A stretch of DNA of 64,000 bases from Stomoxys calcitrans (lineage: Eukaryota; Arthropoda; Insecta; Diptera; Muscidae), in NCBI RefSeq assembly GCF_963082655.1, contig NC_081553.1, positions 34,330,882 through 34,394,881 on the forward strand, written 5' to 3'. Made by a program: the position numbers and the translations under genes. Below the pieces are notes generated by a model. It saw only the letters and a program-made list of their open reading frames with translations, searched no databases and had not been told where the DNA came from. Every line of letters starts with the position of its first letter. The stretch's first letter is position 1. This document shows, one piece after another, positions 1 through 11,249 of this stretch.

Positions 1-675
1 TACCTACAATTTTCTCAAAAAAAAATGCATAACTTCCAACCATCCTAAGGAATTTGATTGCTTAAAATTCTCGGCGATTTTAGTTTTTTTTTCTTCTTCT
101 CGTTGCAATTGCTTCCAGCATAAAACACAGAGAATGCAGCACAATATGGAAACTTTTTTTCAAGTATGGTTTCTTCTCCCTTGGTCACAATTTTATAGCA
201 ATCGAAGCCAATCACAAAAATATTTCAATATTCCTTTTTTTCTTTTTCTATGGTCGAGCATAGTTATTTTTAATGGCTTCTTTAGTTGGTGGGGAGTGGT
301 GCTGGTGCTGTTATCGTGGCGGTGGTGGATGCGTCAGTGTGGTGTGGTTCGTTTTATTGAAATTTTATACAGTTTGCCAATATTTTATGATTTCCGCTTA
401 GAAAAACGAGAGGGAGAGTGAGGGGGTAGGGGTAGGCGAGAGGAAATGTGTTAAGTTTGGATGGTTTATTGTCGTTGAGTGGTGGGGATTTGCATAATTT
501 TGCTATCACATCCTTGTGCCAAAGACAAATAATAATTGACTTTTAGACGATTTAGGCGTTCTGCTTGATAGTTTATGATTGATTTGGGTGGCTAGGGGAA
601 TAGGAGATTTTGCAGAAACCGGAGGAGAAATTTAAGTGGAAAATTTTACAGGGAATCAAAATGAACAAGTAATCG
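1..675. other. AT-rich stretch without recognisable gene
   Basis: Non-coding, AT-rich DNA. A 95-codon open frame at 134-421 (+) is low-complexity (Phe/Trp/Ser-rich) with no domain I recognise, and I regard it as chance. The final ~10 bases lead into a repeat end beginning near GGAAAGGCTAAAGTCG. Confidence 0.5.
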
Positions 676-1387
676 GACGGGAAAGGCTAAAGTCGAGCGC
701 AGCCGACTATATAATACCTTACACCAGCGAGTCTAGCTATTACTTTTAATATATAGAATCTTATCCTAAATATTTCAGTCTTTAATTTTTAATACTCACT
801 TAAATATCGAATCGAATAGCAAGATGTTTTTACAATAGGACTCAAATTCTGGCAGCCGAAGGTATGAAGGCAAATATAAATCTACATATAAATCTAGGCA
901 CCCCGGTAGCCGAGTTGGAGGCGTGCTTGGATTGCCAGAGCGGGGGTCATGGTTTTGAGTCCCATCAGAGGCCATGGTCTGTTGCTACTGTGGTATCACA
1001 ATGGACTTAAAATTATCTAAGTTACTTTGTAAACGACTGTCACTCATACCTTACCTAACCTACATATAAATCTGTACCGATTTTGATGAAATTTGGCACA
1101 CATATTGAGACGTCAAACAAAACACCTCGTGCAATTTGATAAAGATCGAACTAAAATTGTAGCTTCTACTACCTTAAAAGACCATATCGGGTAAAAGGTA
1201 TATATGGAAGCTATATCAAAATCAGATCCAATCCTGATGAAATACTGCACACGTATTGGGACGTCAAAAAACTCTTAATGCCAAATTTGGTAAAGAACGG
1301 ACCAAAGTTGTGGCTTTTACAGCCTTAATAGTTCAAATCGGATGAAAGATATATATGGGAGCTGTATCTAAATCTAATCCGATTTTT
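676..1387 (-). mobile_element. HINE subfamily D, right-end copy, reverse orientation, carrying a SINE
   Basis: Begins with the palindrome-bearing end typical of subfamily D (GGAAAGGCTAAAGTCG, then a short CGAC-containing inverted segment and TATAATACC). It continues as diverged ~150-bp units containing GGAGCTATATC and AAATTTGGCAC-like segments (1201 and 1352 are equivalent points of two units). A closely related end occurs at 35551. A tRNA-derived SINE sits inside at 896-1060. It has no coding capacity. Confidence 0.6.
896..1060 (+). mobile_element. tRNA-derived SINE with 13-bp target duplication
   Basis: About 165 bp flanked by a perfect 13-bp direct repeat, TACATATAAATCT (883-895 and 1061-1073), the signature of target-primed retroposition. 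The internal pol III promoter is visible: an A-box-like TAGCCGAGTTGG at 907-918 and a B-box-like GGTTTTGAGTCC at 951-962. The last ~50 bp end in TTACCTAACC and resemble the 3' end of the LINE at 41006-41055. It is inserted into a HINE unit, so it is younger than that HINE. Confidence 0.8.
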
Positions 1388-3814
1388 TATACCCACCATC
1401 GAAGGGTGGGGGTGTATTAATTTTGGCATTCCGTTTGCAACACATCGAAATATCAATTTCGGACCCCATAAAGTATATATATTCTTGATCAGCGTAAAAA
1501 TCTAAGACGATCTAGACATGTCCGTCCGTCTATCTGTTGAAATCACGCTATAGTCTTTAAAAATAGAGATATTGAGCTGAAGCTTGGCACAGATTCTGTT
1601 TTTATCCATAAGCAGGAAAAGTTAGAAGATGGGCTATATCGGACTATATCTTGATATAGCCCCCCTAAAGACCAATCCACCGATTTAGGGTCTTAGGCCC
1701 ATAAAAGCCACATTTATTGTCCGATTTTGCTAAAATTTGGGACAGTGAGTTGTGTTAGGCCCTTCGATATCCTCCTTCAATTTGGCGCAGATCGGTTCAG
1801 ATTTGGATATAGCTGCCATATAGACCGATCTGCCGATTTAGAGTCTTACGCCCATAAAAGCCACATTTACTATCCGATTTAGCTGAAATTTGGGACAGTG
1901 AGATGTGTTAGACCCTTCGACATCCATCGTCAATTTGGCCCAGATAGGTCCAGATTTGGATATAGCTGCCATATAGACCGATCCTCCGGTTTAGTGTCTT
2001 GGGTCCATAAAAGCCACATTTATTATCCGATTTTGCTGATATTTGGGATGGTGAGTTGTGTTAGGCCCTACGACATTCTTCGTCAATTTGGCCCAGATCG
2101 GTCTAGATTTGGATATAGCTCTCATATAGACCGATCCTCCGATTTAGAGTCTTAGGCCCATAAAAGTCACATTTATTATCCGATTTTGCTGATATTTGGG
2201 ATGGTGAGTTGTGTTAGGCCCTTCGACATTCTTTTTCAATTTGGCCAAGATCGGTCCAGATTAGAATATAGTTGCTATATAGACCGATCTCTCGAATTAA
2301 AGTTTTGGGCCCGCATTTATAGTCCGATGTCGCCGAAATTTAGAACAGTGAGTTGTGTTAGGCTCTTCAACATCCTTCGTCAATTTGGCCCAGATCGGTC
2401 CAGATTAGAATATAGTTGCCATATAGACCGATCTCTCGAATTAAAGTTTTTCGACATCCTTCTGCAATTTGGCCTAGATCGGTTCAGATTTGGATATAGC
2501 TACCATATAGACCGATTTCTCGATTTAACATTTTGGGCCCATAAAAGGCGCATTTATTGTCGGATGTCGCCGAAATTTGGGACAGTGAGTTTAGTTAAGC
2601 CCCTTGACATACTTCTTCAATATCGCACTGATCGGTCCATATTTGGATATAGCTCCTTTATAGACCAAAATCTCGGTTTTAGGTTTTGGGGCCATAAAAG
2701 GCGCATTATTTGTCCAATGTCGTTGAAATGTGAGACAGTGAGTTTAGTTAGGCTCTTTGACATCCAACTTCAATTTGGTTTAGATCAGACCAGATTTTAA
2801 TATAGCTGCCATATAGACCGATCTCTCGATTTACGGTTTTGGGCCCATAAAAGGCGCATTTATTGTCCGATTTCGCCGAAATTTGGGACAGTGCTTTGTA
2901 TTAGGCTCTTCGACATATTTCTGTAACTTGCTCCAAATTGATCCAGATTTGAGTATAGCTGCCATATAGACCGATCTCCCGATTTACGGTTTTGGGCCCA
3001 TGAAATAAATGGGGCATTTATTGTCCGATTTTGCTGAAATTTAGGACAGTGAGTTGTGTTAGGCTCTTCGACATCCTTCGTCAATTTGGCTCAGATCGGT
3101 TCAAATTTGGATATAGCTGCCATATAGACTGATCTGCCGATTTAGGATCTTAGGCCCATAAAAGCCACATTTATAATTCGATTTCACTGAAATTTGACAC
3201 AGTTACTTAGGCTAAGTTTTTCGACATCCGTGTCGTATACGGTTCAGATCGGTTTATTTTTATATATAGCTACTGTACTTATTAGCATTTGGTCCAAATC
3301 GGAACATATTTCGATATAACTGCTGTGGGACATAAGTTATGACATTTTCATCGAATTTGAATGAAAAGTGGTTTACATATATACCCGAGGTGGTGGGTAT
3401 TTAAAGTTTACTTATTTTAGTGTAGGTCGTTTGGGATTGTAAATGGGCCATTTTGGTCCATGTTTCGATATAGCTGCCATATAAACCGATCTTGGGTCTC
3501 GACTTCTTGAGCCTCTAGAGTGCGCATTTCTCGTCCGATTTGACTAAAATTTTGCACATGGTGTTTTAGACCGATATGCCGGTTAAGGGTCTGAACCTCA
3601 CAAAAGCTTTATTCATTAACCGATTTTGTTGAAATTTGAAATACAAAATTCAACAGTGACTTATATTTATATGACCACTCAATGTCCGTGCCAAATTTGG
3701 GGGCATGAGTTATCCAATTTTCATCGAATTGTGACGAAAGGGAATTTACATATATACCCCAGGTGGTGGGTATCCAAAGTTCGGCCCGGTCGAACTTAAT
3801 GCCTTTTTACTTGT
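1388..3814 (+). mobile_element. HINE subfamily A, near full length
   Basis: Starts TATACCCACCATCG and has the shared subterminal sequence (CCCATAAAGTATATATATTC, GATCAGCG, ACATGTCCGTCCG). A tandem array follows, whose CATATAGACCGATC landmarks fall at 1821, 1974, 2127 and 2280, exactly 153 bp apart, with some shorter units later. It ends with GGTGGTGGGTAT, a TTCGGCCCGG palindrome and ACTTGTT at about 3814. An internal GGTGGTGGGTAT at ~3390 suggests two right ends, i.e. a composite. Long open frames here (such as 2186-2800) are a consequence of the 51-codon period, not genes. Confidence 0.75.
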
Positions 3815-3919
3815 TTTTTTTTCCTTGTTTGTCTAAAAAGAGATACCGGGAAAGAACTCGATCCATGGTGGGGGGTATATAAAATTTGACCCGGCAGAAT
3901 TTAGCACGCTTTTACTTGT
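3815..3919 (+). mobile_element. Extra HINE right-end fragment (subfamily B)
   Basis: Directly abuts the ACTTGTT end of the preceding element and contains only the last ~100 bp of a B-type element: AAGAGATACCGGGAAAGAAC, then GGTGGGGGGTATATAA, a degraded palindrome and ACTTGTT. It may be a truncated insertion or a remnant of a tandem element. Confidence 0.6.
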
Positions 3920-5257
3920 TAAACCTATTAGCCATGTTTATAAAAGAAATTGATCTAGAAATTTGACAAATGCATTCATATAGATTTGGCCAGGTTTAAC
4001 TCAAACTGTTATGACTTGTACCATTTAATCTTTCTCGTTTCACTTGTACAAATTTACCAAACAAATAGTTGCCAAAGATCTCCCTCAATTTGGCTTGGAT
4101 TTAGTTTTAAATTAACTGTTTGCATATCTTGTGGATTTTAAGTGGATAATCGCATTTCATGCACAAACATGTACTTGTGCATGTATATGTGATTCCTCTT
4201 TGTAACATATTTGTCTTTGCTTTATTGGGATACCTCAAGCATCACATACAAATACATATGTATGCGTATATAAACTTCCGGTTTCGCTTTACCTCACTCA
4301 AATGGCAGAGTGGCAGTGGGGTGTAGGTATGTAGGAGTATGTTCATAGCATGTGGTAAGAACTGCATTCAAGAGGAAATTTTGCCTTTAATGATGGCACT
4401 CGTCTAGATTTTTCCCGCCAGACACAAGACAAAGGGGTAGAAGTTGTGCAGAGGGCTTATAATAAAGTCTCTTGTAGTGGTGCCCATGGCCAAAGAGGAG
4501 AGAAGGAGAAGGATGTGCAGTAGCATACATGCATAGGAACTATTGTACATAGAGAAGAGGATATGAGGTAAAGAGAGGGAAAAGGAGGTTAGTGTTGGGG
4601 GAGACAATATGTCGAGTACATAAATGGCTCCATTATTCACTTGGCAAAGGAATTCAAAATTAATATTTAAATACGCCACATTGTATGCATTAAACTGCAT
4701 GCAGAGATACCTTCTACGCTGCGAGTTTGGAGCGAGTTATAGTTGTATGAGTCTTTTAAAATGTTTTTCATTTTTTCGATTCATTTGCTTATGAGTTTTT
4801 TAATTTCGCTTTTTTTTTGCTGCCAGTAGCTCTTGTGTAAATTCATTTCGAATATTTGGTTTTAATTTATTTTTACTTTTGCGATTCAGGGTTATATGAC
4901 AAAAAAAAAAAAAAAAACGAGGACAAAAACTTCATCTGCAAAAAGTAGTGAAACGAAATGTAATGAATTCATCATGGTTTCATGGTTATTAAAGAAACTT
5001 TTGGAGTCAAAAGGAAAACTCCCATATGTATACAATGTATAATTAATTCATGAAGTGCAGCGAGGTTTTGTGGGGCAAAATCTCATAAAGAAAATTAAAT
5101 CAAGTAAATATGAAAACAGTGAAAACGTATCAAAAGAAATACATTGTTTTTTTTTATGAAAAACGAAAATCTTATTTTATATGGTGAGGTAGAGAAGGGT
5201 TACGGACTGTGGCTAAGAGAAACTGGGTCATAAAAAATATTGAACAAGTAAAATTAC
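3920..5257. other. No gene seen; unique AT-rich sequence
   Basis: I find no coding region, RNA gene or repeat family I recognise. There is a poly-A tract near 4902-4917. The open frame at 4404-4700 (-) is Ser/Leu-rich and unsupported. Confidence 0.5.
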
Positions 5258-5534
5258 ACTGAGTGTTGTCCGATTCAAGTTTAAGCCCAACTATAAGGGG
5301 TCTCCTTTTTATAGCCGAGTCCGAAGAGCGTGCCGCAGTGCGACGCCTCTTTATGGAGAAGTTTTTACGTGGCTGCCATATCTGATGGTACAGTATCTCA
5401 CAAATGTCGCCAGCTTTAGTAGGTGATAACCACAGCTGAAAAATTTTTCATTATGTTCCCGCCAGGACTCGTACCCAGGCGTTCAGCGTCATAGGTGGAC
5501 ATGCAAACTTCTGCGCTAAGGTGGCCTCCATATT
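5258..5534 (-). mobile_element. tRNA-derived SINE (second family), reverse orientation
   Basis: Same family as 18666-18901, 50532-50810, 51676-51960, 51961-52232 and 54195-54353. Read on the - strand, a tRNA-like head (GGCCACC..., B-box-like GGGTACGAGTCCTGG near 5460-5480) is followed by a unique body containing AAGAGGCGTCGCACTGC and GGCTATAAAAAGGAG, and a tail. It is diverged and has no protein-coding potential. Confidence 0.7.
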
Positions 5535-6023
5535 AAAAAAGTGAGCGCTAAGATTCTGTTGATTTTGCAATATCAGGGAAAAATTTAAGTTTCTAGGATC
5601 TTAGCGACCTAATGGGATAATGGGTTTATACAACAAAATACAAATTTACCCTTAAACAGGATAATTGCGGTGTCTAGGTTCTCAGTAAGTGAAGTTGAAG
5701 CACCACTTTATGGGAGCTATATCCAAATCTGAACCGATACGGCGCAATTTGCAATCTCCCACAACTTTTAGCAATAAGAAGTATCTATGCAAAATATCTG
5801 GACGATCAATAATATATATAGTAGTAGCTGTATCCGGCCCGCTCTGTTAAGCCTTTATTAGCACTACGCGAAAAATAAGTTTCTTACTTACTACCATATG
5901 CACCAGTACAAATTGTTTATCTTCTGAAAAAAATGCTTTTTATTGAACCCCATGATTGACAAATATTAATTTTGTGAGGTGTTTTGAGGGGTAGGCAACC
6001 TCCTACTACTTGAACCTCATTTT
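5535..6023. other. No gene; contains a small HINE-like scrap
   Basis: Mostly unremarkable sequence. About 5700-5760 (TATGGGAGCTATATCC, CTGAACCGATACGG) matches part of one HINE array unit, so an old fragment is present. Nothing else is supported. Confidence 0.4.
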
Positions 6024-7635
6024 TATACCCACCACCGAAAGATGGGGGTATATTTATTTTGTCATTCCGTTTGCAATACATCGAAATATCCATTTCCGAC
6101 CCAAAAAGTATATATATTCTTGATCAGCGTAAAAATCTAGGACGATCTGGCCATGTCCGTCCGTTTTATCCGTCCGTCTGTCCTTCCGTCCGTCTGTCCG
6201 TCCGTTTTATCTGTCCGTCCGTCCGTTGGTCCGTGTGTTCGTCTGTACGTCCGTCTAGATCGGTCCAGATTTGGATATATATACCGATATCTCGATTTAA
6301 GGTCATAAAAAGTGCATTTATTGTCCGATGTCGCCGAAATTTGGAACAGTGAGTTGTTTTGGGCCCTTCGGCATCCTTCTTCAATTCGGCCCACAAAGGT
6401 CCAGATTTGGATATAGCTGCCATATAGAGCGAACTCTCGATTTAAGGTCTTGGGCGCATTTATTGTTTGATTTTGCCGAAATTTGGGACAGGGATTTGTG
6501 TTAGGCTCTTCGACATCTCTCTTTAATTTGGCTCAGATCGGTTCTGATTTGGATATCGCTGCCATATAGACCCATCTCTGGATTTAAGGTCTTGGGCGCA
6601 TAAAAGACCCATTCATTTTCCGATTTTGCTAAAATTTGGGACAGTGAGTTAATTTAAGCCCTTCAATATCCTTCTTCAATTTGGTCCACATCAGTGCAGA
6701 TTTGAATATAGCTGCCATATAGACCGATCTCTCGATTTAAGATCTTGGGTGCATAAATGGCGCATTTATTGTCCGATGTCGCCGAAAATTTGACACAGTG
6801 AGCTATGATAGACCCTTCGACATCCTTCTTCAATTTGGTCCATATCGGTCCAGATTTGGATATAGCTGCTATAAAGACCGATCTCTTGATTTAAGGTTTT
6901 GGGCTCATAAAAAGCGCCTTTATTATTCGATTTTGCCAAAATTTGGGACAGTGAGTTGTGTTACGCCCTTCAATATCCTTCTTCAATTCGGCCCAGATCG
7001 GTCCAGATTTGGATATAGCTGCCATATAGATCGATCTCTCGATATAAGGTCTTGGGCGCATAAAAGGCGCATTTATTGTTCGATTTCGCCGAAATTTGGG
7101 ATAGTGAGTTGTATTAGACCCTGCGACATTCTTCTTCAATTTGGCCCAGATCGGTCCAGATTGGAACATATCTGTCATATAGACCGATCTCTCGATTTAA
7201 GGTTTGGGCCCATGAAAGGCGAATTTATTGTCCGATGTCGCCGAAATTTGGGACAGTGAGCTATGTTAGACCCTTCGACATTCTTCTTCAACTTGGTCCG
7301 ATATCTCGATTTAAAGTCTGGGCCCCATAAAAGGCGCATTTATAAATCGATTTAACTGAAATTTGTCACACTGACTTATGTAAGGCTTTTCGATATCCGT
7401 GTCGTATATGGTTCAGATCGGTTTTTTTAAATATAGCTACTAAAAAGACCAATATTTGAACAATGACTTGTACTTATTAGTATTTGGTTCAAATCGGAAC
7501 ATATTTCGATATCTGCTATGGGGCATAAGGTATATATTTTTCACCGAATTTTGACGAAAGGTGGTTTACATATATAACCGTGGTGGTGGGTATCCAAAGT
7601 TCGGCCCGGCCGATCTTAACGCCTTTTTACTTGTT
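6024..7635 (+). mobile_element. HINE subfamily A, complete
   Basis: Left tip TATACCCACCACCG at 6024, then the conserved subterminal block, a CCGT/CTGT microsatellite (about 6150-6260) and an array of A-type units with GGATATAGCTGCCATATAGA cores. The right end carries GGTGGTGGGTATCC, the palindrome TTCGGCCCGGCCGA and ACTTGTT at 7635. It is one of the clearest full-length copies. The apparent proteins at 6798-7259 (+) and 6891-7178 (-) are both readings of the repeat units. Confidence 0.8.
6150..6260. repeat. CCGT/CTGT microsatellite inside HINE
   Basis: Degenerate runs of CCGT, CTGT and TCCG directly after the conserved GCCATGTCCGTCCG. The same tract is expanded at the corresponding place in the copies at 15031-15175 and 30671-30737 (reverse strand). 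Confidence 0.8.
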
Positions 7636-8283
7636 AATACCATATTCGTTATCTACTCCCGAATATATTTTATTTTATTCCCATACCATCATGATCAACT
7701 TGGAACGGTTTTGGTTTAGGGGCTGCCACTATTGTAATAACACCCAATTTTTAGTATTCGATAATCATATTCTACTCTCACATACCTTTCATTGGAGTCC
7801 CAAACTGTCCCGATCGATTTACTTTTGATTTTTGGCGGTACTTTTAGTGCGGTTTTGGGCTTAGGACGGATCCATTGTTACTTAGATTCAATTTTTGACA
7901 TTCTATTCGTATTCTCCTCCCGAAAGCCTTTCATTTGAGTCCCATATTGTCCAGAACGATCCACTTTGATTTTGGGCGGTTTTGGGCTTGGGAGGACTCT
8001 CTAGATATTATCATATTCATACACTACTCTCCAATACCTTTCATAGGAGTTGTGTATTGTCCCAATTGGTCCATTTTTTATTTTGGGCGGTACTCATTTG
8101 TCGACGCCCAAGGTATTTGGATCCAATTTTTGACCATATACGTATTGTGCTCCCGAAAACCTTTCATTTGCGTCCCATATTGTCCCGATCGGTCCACTTT
8201 GATTGTTGGTCATACTTTTGGGGCGGTTTTATTACGTTTCACACGATCTCGCTAACACCTCAGTACTAACCATTCTAAATTTC
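7636..8283 (+). repeat. Tandem repeat family E
   Basis: About four diverged units carrying a core like TATTCTACTCCCGAATACC, then TTTCATTTGAGTCCCATATT and GTCCCGATCGGTCCAC, with G-rich TTTTGGGCGGTTTTGGGC linkers. The same family occurs at 37060-37790 and, in reverse, at 49550-50530. It lies exactly between two oppositely oriented A-type HINEs. There are no genes. Confidence 0.6.
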
Positions 8284-9478
8284 AACAACTAAAAAGGCGT
8301 TAAGTTCGGCCGGGCCGAACTTTGGATACCCACCACCTCGGGTATATATGTAAACCACCTTCCATCAAAATCCGGTGGAAATTGCATACCTTATATCCCA
8401 TAGCAGTTATATCGAAATATGTTCCGATTTGGACAAAATACTAACAAGTACAAGTCATTGTTCAATTGTGTATCATATACCATATACCACACATATGTCG
8501 AAAAGCCTAATATAAGTCACTGTGTCAAATTTCAGTGAAATCAGATTATAAATGCGCTTTTTATAGGGCCAAGACTTTAAATCGAGATATCGGTCTACAT
8601 GGCAGCATTATCCAATTCTGCACGGATTTGGGCCAAGTTGCAGAAAAATGTCCCAAATATCAGCGAAATCGGACAATAAATGCGCCTTTTATGGCCCCAA
8701 AACCTAAAACCGAAAGATCGGTCTATATGGCAGCTATATCCAAATCTGGACCGATCTCAACCGTATTGCAGAAGTATGTCAAGGGGCATAACTTAACTCA
8801 CTGTCCCAAATTTCGGCGACATCGGACAATTAATGCGCCTTTCATGGGCCCAAAACCTTAAATCGAGAGTTCGGTCTATATGACAGCTATATCCAAATCT
8901 GAACCGATCAGGGTCAAATTAGAAAAAAATGTCGAAGGGCTTAACACAATTCCCTGTTCCAAATTTCAGCAAAATCGGATAATAAATGTAGCTTTTATGG
9001 GCCTAAGACCCTAAATCGGAGGATCGGTCTATATGGCAGCTATATCCAAATCTGGACTGATCTGAGCCAAATTGAGGAAGGATGTCGAAGGGCCTAACAC
9101 AACTCACAATTTCGGCAATTTTCGGCAAAATCGGATAATAAATGTGGCTTTTATGGGCCTAAGACCCTAAATAGGCGCATCGGTCTATATGGGGGCTATA
9201 TCAAGATATAGTCCGATATAGCCCATCTTCAAACTTAACCTGCTTATGGACAAAAAAAGAACATGTGCAAAATTTCAGCTCAATATCTCTATTTTAAAAG
9301 ACTGTAGCGTGATTTCAACAGACAGACGGTTAGACGGACGGACATGTCTAGATCGTCTTAGATTTTTACGCTGATCAGGAATATAAATACTTTATAGGGT
9401 CGGAAATGGATATTTCGATGTGTTGCAAACGGAATGACAAAATAAATATACCCCCATCCTTCGGTGGTGGGTATAAAA
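8284..9478 (-). mobile_element. HINE subfamily A, complete, reverse orientation
   Basis: Reads from the right end (AAAAAGGCG, palindrome GTTCGGCCGGGCCGAAC, GGATACCCACCACC) through several array units (ATCGGTCTATATGGCAGC repeated) to the left end, finishing at about 9478 with CGGTGGTGGGTATAAAA. The terminal ACAAGT is mutated to ACAACT. The open frame at 8535-8861 is repeat-derived. Confidence 0.8.
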
Positions 9479-9499
9479 AGATATCTCTACCAGCTCTCA

Positions 9500-10080
9500 C
9501 ACGGCATATTTTTATAAGTTTTTTTTCGGTTCTATCCCACTTTGCGTTGGACTGAGAAGTACGTAAGAATTGGTCTAATCCCATTCTCGTAGAGCCAGTG
9601 GACTATCTTCGAATTCCGGCCTTATTAGGAGCCTGTGGCTCGTCTACATAGTGCCAACCATTTGTGAGTATTAGCCAAATCACGTTCTCGTAGAAAAAGT
9701 GGACTATCTTCGAATGGCGGCCCCATTTAGAGCCTACGGCTCGTCTCCATTGTGCCCAACATCTGTGAGCTTTCTCATAATGTAGGCCATCCAGGTTAAT
9801 TTCGTTTCGAAGTTCACTTCCAAGTAATTACTCTTGCCCGATACCGACAACGTTCTGTTGAATGAACCTGGCGCCCCAAATTGACCCACCTTCGTCTTCC
9901 TCGTAAACAGGCCAGAATGTTGTATACCATTTCCAAAACCCTTTTGGCCCTTTTGGTACATCGATTCGGAATCCTACCCCTTTGAAGTGTTATAACTTTG
10001 TTGCAGACGGTTTTCAAACCAGGTTGCGTATTAGACTTTTAATGGTGGTCACCAATAGCGATAAAATACCCCCTGTGGCG
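9500..10080 (-). mobile_element. Non-LTR retrotransposon remnant (reverse transcriptase C-terminal part)
   Basis: On the - strand, 9734-9961 and its flanks read GLFTRKTKVGQF, NRTLSVSGK, YLEVNFETKLTW and similar, matching the region just after the RT catalytic core of R1/Jockey/I-like LINEs, where a YLGVxLDxKLTW-type motif is typical. Stops and frameshifts interrupt it. The stretch with TCTCGTAGA...GGACTATCTTCGAAT is present twice, ~99 bp apart (9584 and 9683), a diverged tandem duplication. The family assignment is from memory of the motif pattern; the exact clade is not certain. Confidence 0.55.
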
Positions 10081-10106
10081 TACCCTGTGCCACTTTGTCG
10101 CTTATA

Positions 10107-10343
10107 TTGGGTTGCCCAAAAAGTAATTGCGTATTTTTCATATAGTCTGCGTTGACAAATTTTTTCACAGCTTGTGACTCTGCAATTGCATTCTTTCTTC
10201 CGTCAGTTATCAGGTGTTACTTTTACCTTGCTTTAGAAAAAAAGTGTAAAAAAAGTATATTTGATTAAAGTTCATTCTAAGTTTTATTAAAAATGAATTT
10301 ACTTTCTTTTAAAAAATCCGCAATTACTTTTTGGGCAACCCAA
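10107..10343. mobile_element. Mariner-derived MITE, copy 1
   Basis: 237 bp with inverted ends (TTGGGTTGCCCAAAAAGTAA and its complement at the right end), flanked by TA on both sides (10105-10106 and 10344-10345), as in Tc1/mariner insertion. The body matches the 5' leader of the transposase-bearing fragment at 19264 (CTTGTGACTCTGxAATTGC, GCTTTAGAAAAAAAGTG). It is an internal-deletion derivative of that mariner and encodes nothing. Confidence 0.88.
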
Positions 10344-10345
10344 TA

Positions 10346-11249
10346 TATCAAGGGGCCCACAATTTATGCATCATATTGTAGCATACTTTAAGGGGTTCCA
10401 GATCAATATTTCAATGTGTTACAAATGGAATGACAAGACTATTATCCCCCCTCATTTTATGGTGGTGGGTATAAAAACCCATAAAGTTCGTCTGTTCCGA
10501 ATACCCTCCAATGTATGGATCGCATTTGTTCGATTCTTTGCACAATTTCTAATTTTTAGCAGAAACTAAAAAATTTGGCATTAACAAAAGAAAGCCTGCA
10601 CTGTTGCTACTACACCATTGTCGTCCTAGATTGTAATTGCCGTCCTTAGCAAAACATGCTGAAATTTGCACTGTTAAAGAAACTAGACATTGTGACCAGT
10701 TTTCTCCATTATAACCTGCTGTTGATAATGGAGTTTGTGTACCACATTGTCAAGTTTTGTTACTTGTACAAGACACAGGAACAAGGTCATTCTTTTATAT
10801 GCACTGTTCTTGTTGTTGCCGTTGGTTGTTCGTTGTTCTCGTGGAACAAACAACGAGCAAGCAAACATTCAAAATTCTTTATTTTCAGGACAATGGAGTT
10901 AACACAATGTGTTTCATTTTTGCCGTTAACTCAAAACAAACTTTGCGTTTCCGTCGATTACCACATTGTTGAAGATGTAATGAAATATGGTACAAAGACA
11001 GTGGGACGAGTAAGCACAACAACTGAGTTATTGCAAATTGAATTGAAAGTGCAGCATTGGGTTCCAATAATAAAAACAGTTTGCATGCCCAAAAATATCT
11101 TTGACCTTGACACCTGGTTCACCTGTGCTTGCTTGTAGGGCTTTCTTGTCTTGATGCAAAATTATGTCATGGTAGAGGCGATGCCCGTGGAGCTACCCAC
11201 ATCTGGGGAGAAAACAGCTTGAGGAATCCCAGTGGGCCACACGAAGGCC
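10346..11249. other. HINE left-end scrap and otherwise unannotated sequence
   Basis: 10385-10475 is a decayed reverse-oriented HINE left end (GTTACAAATGGAATGACAAG ... GGTGGTGGGTATAAAAA). The rest has open frames at 10656-11138 (+, 160 codons) and others on both strands. The 160-codon frame has no recognisable domain or codon pattern and overlaps equally long frames, so I do not call it a gene. Confidence 0.4.

Noticed and set aside
907..962. tRNA gene suggested by A- and B-box motifs (also near 18850, 51724, 51980)
   Set aside because: The tRNA-like heads continue into shared SINE bodies and one is flanked by a target duplication; no complete cloverleaf with acceptor stem is evident.
2186..2800. 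Long open frame (204 codons) and many similar ones (e.g. 6798-7259, 26494-26781, 27932-28207, 53040-53342, 63494-63826)
   Set aside because: They are translations of the 153-bp (51-codon) repeat units. Frames are open on both strands and in different subfamilies, and no conserved protein signal is evident beyond the repeat itself.
10656..11138. 160-codon frame on the + strand between a HINE scrap and a LINE
   Set aside because: No domain, no splice-like structure, and equally long overlapping frames on the other strand; amino-acid composition looks random.
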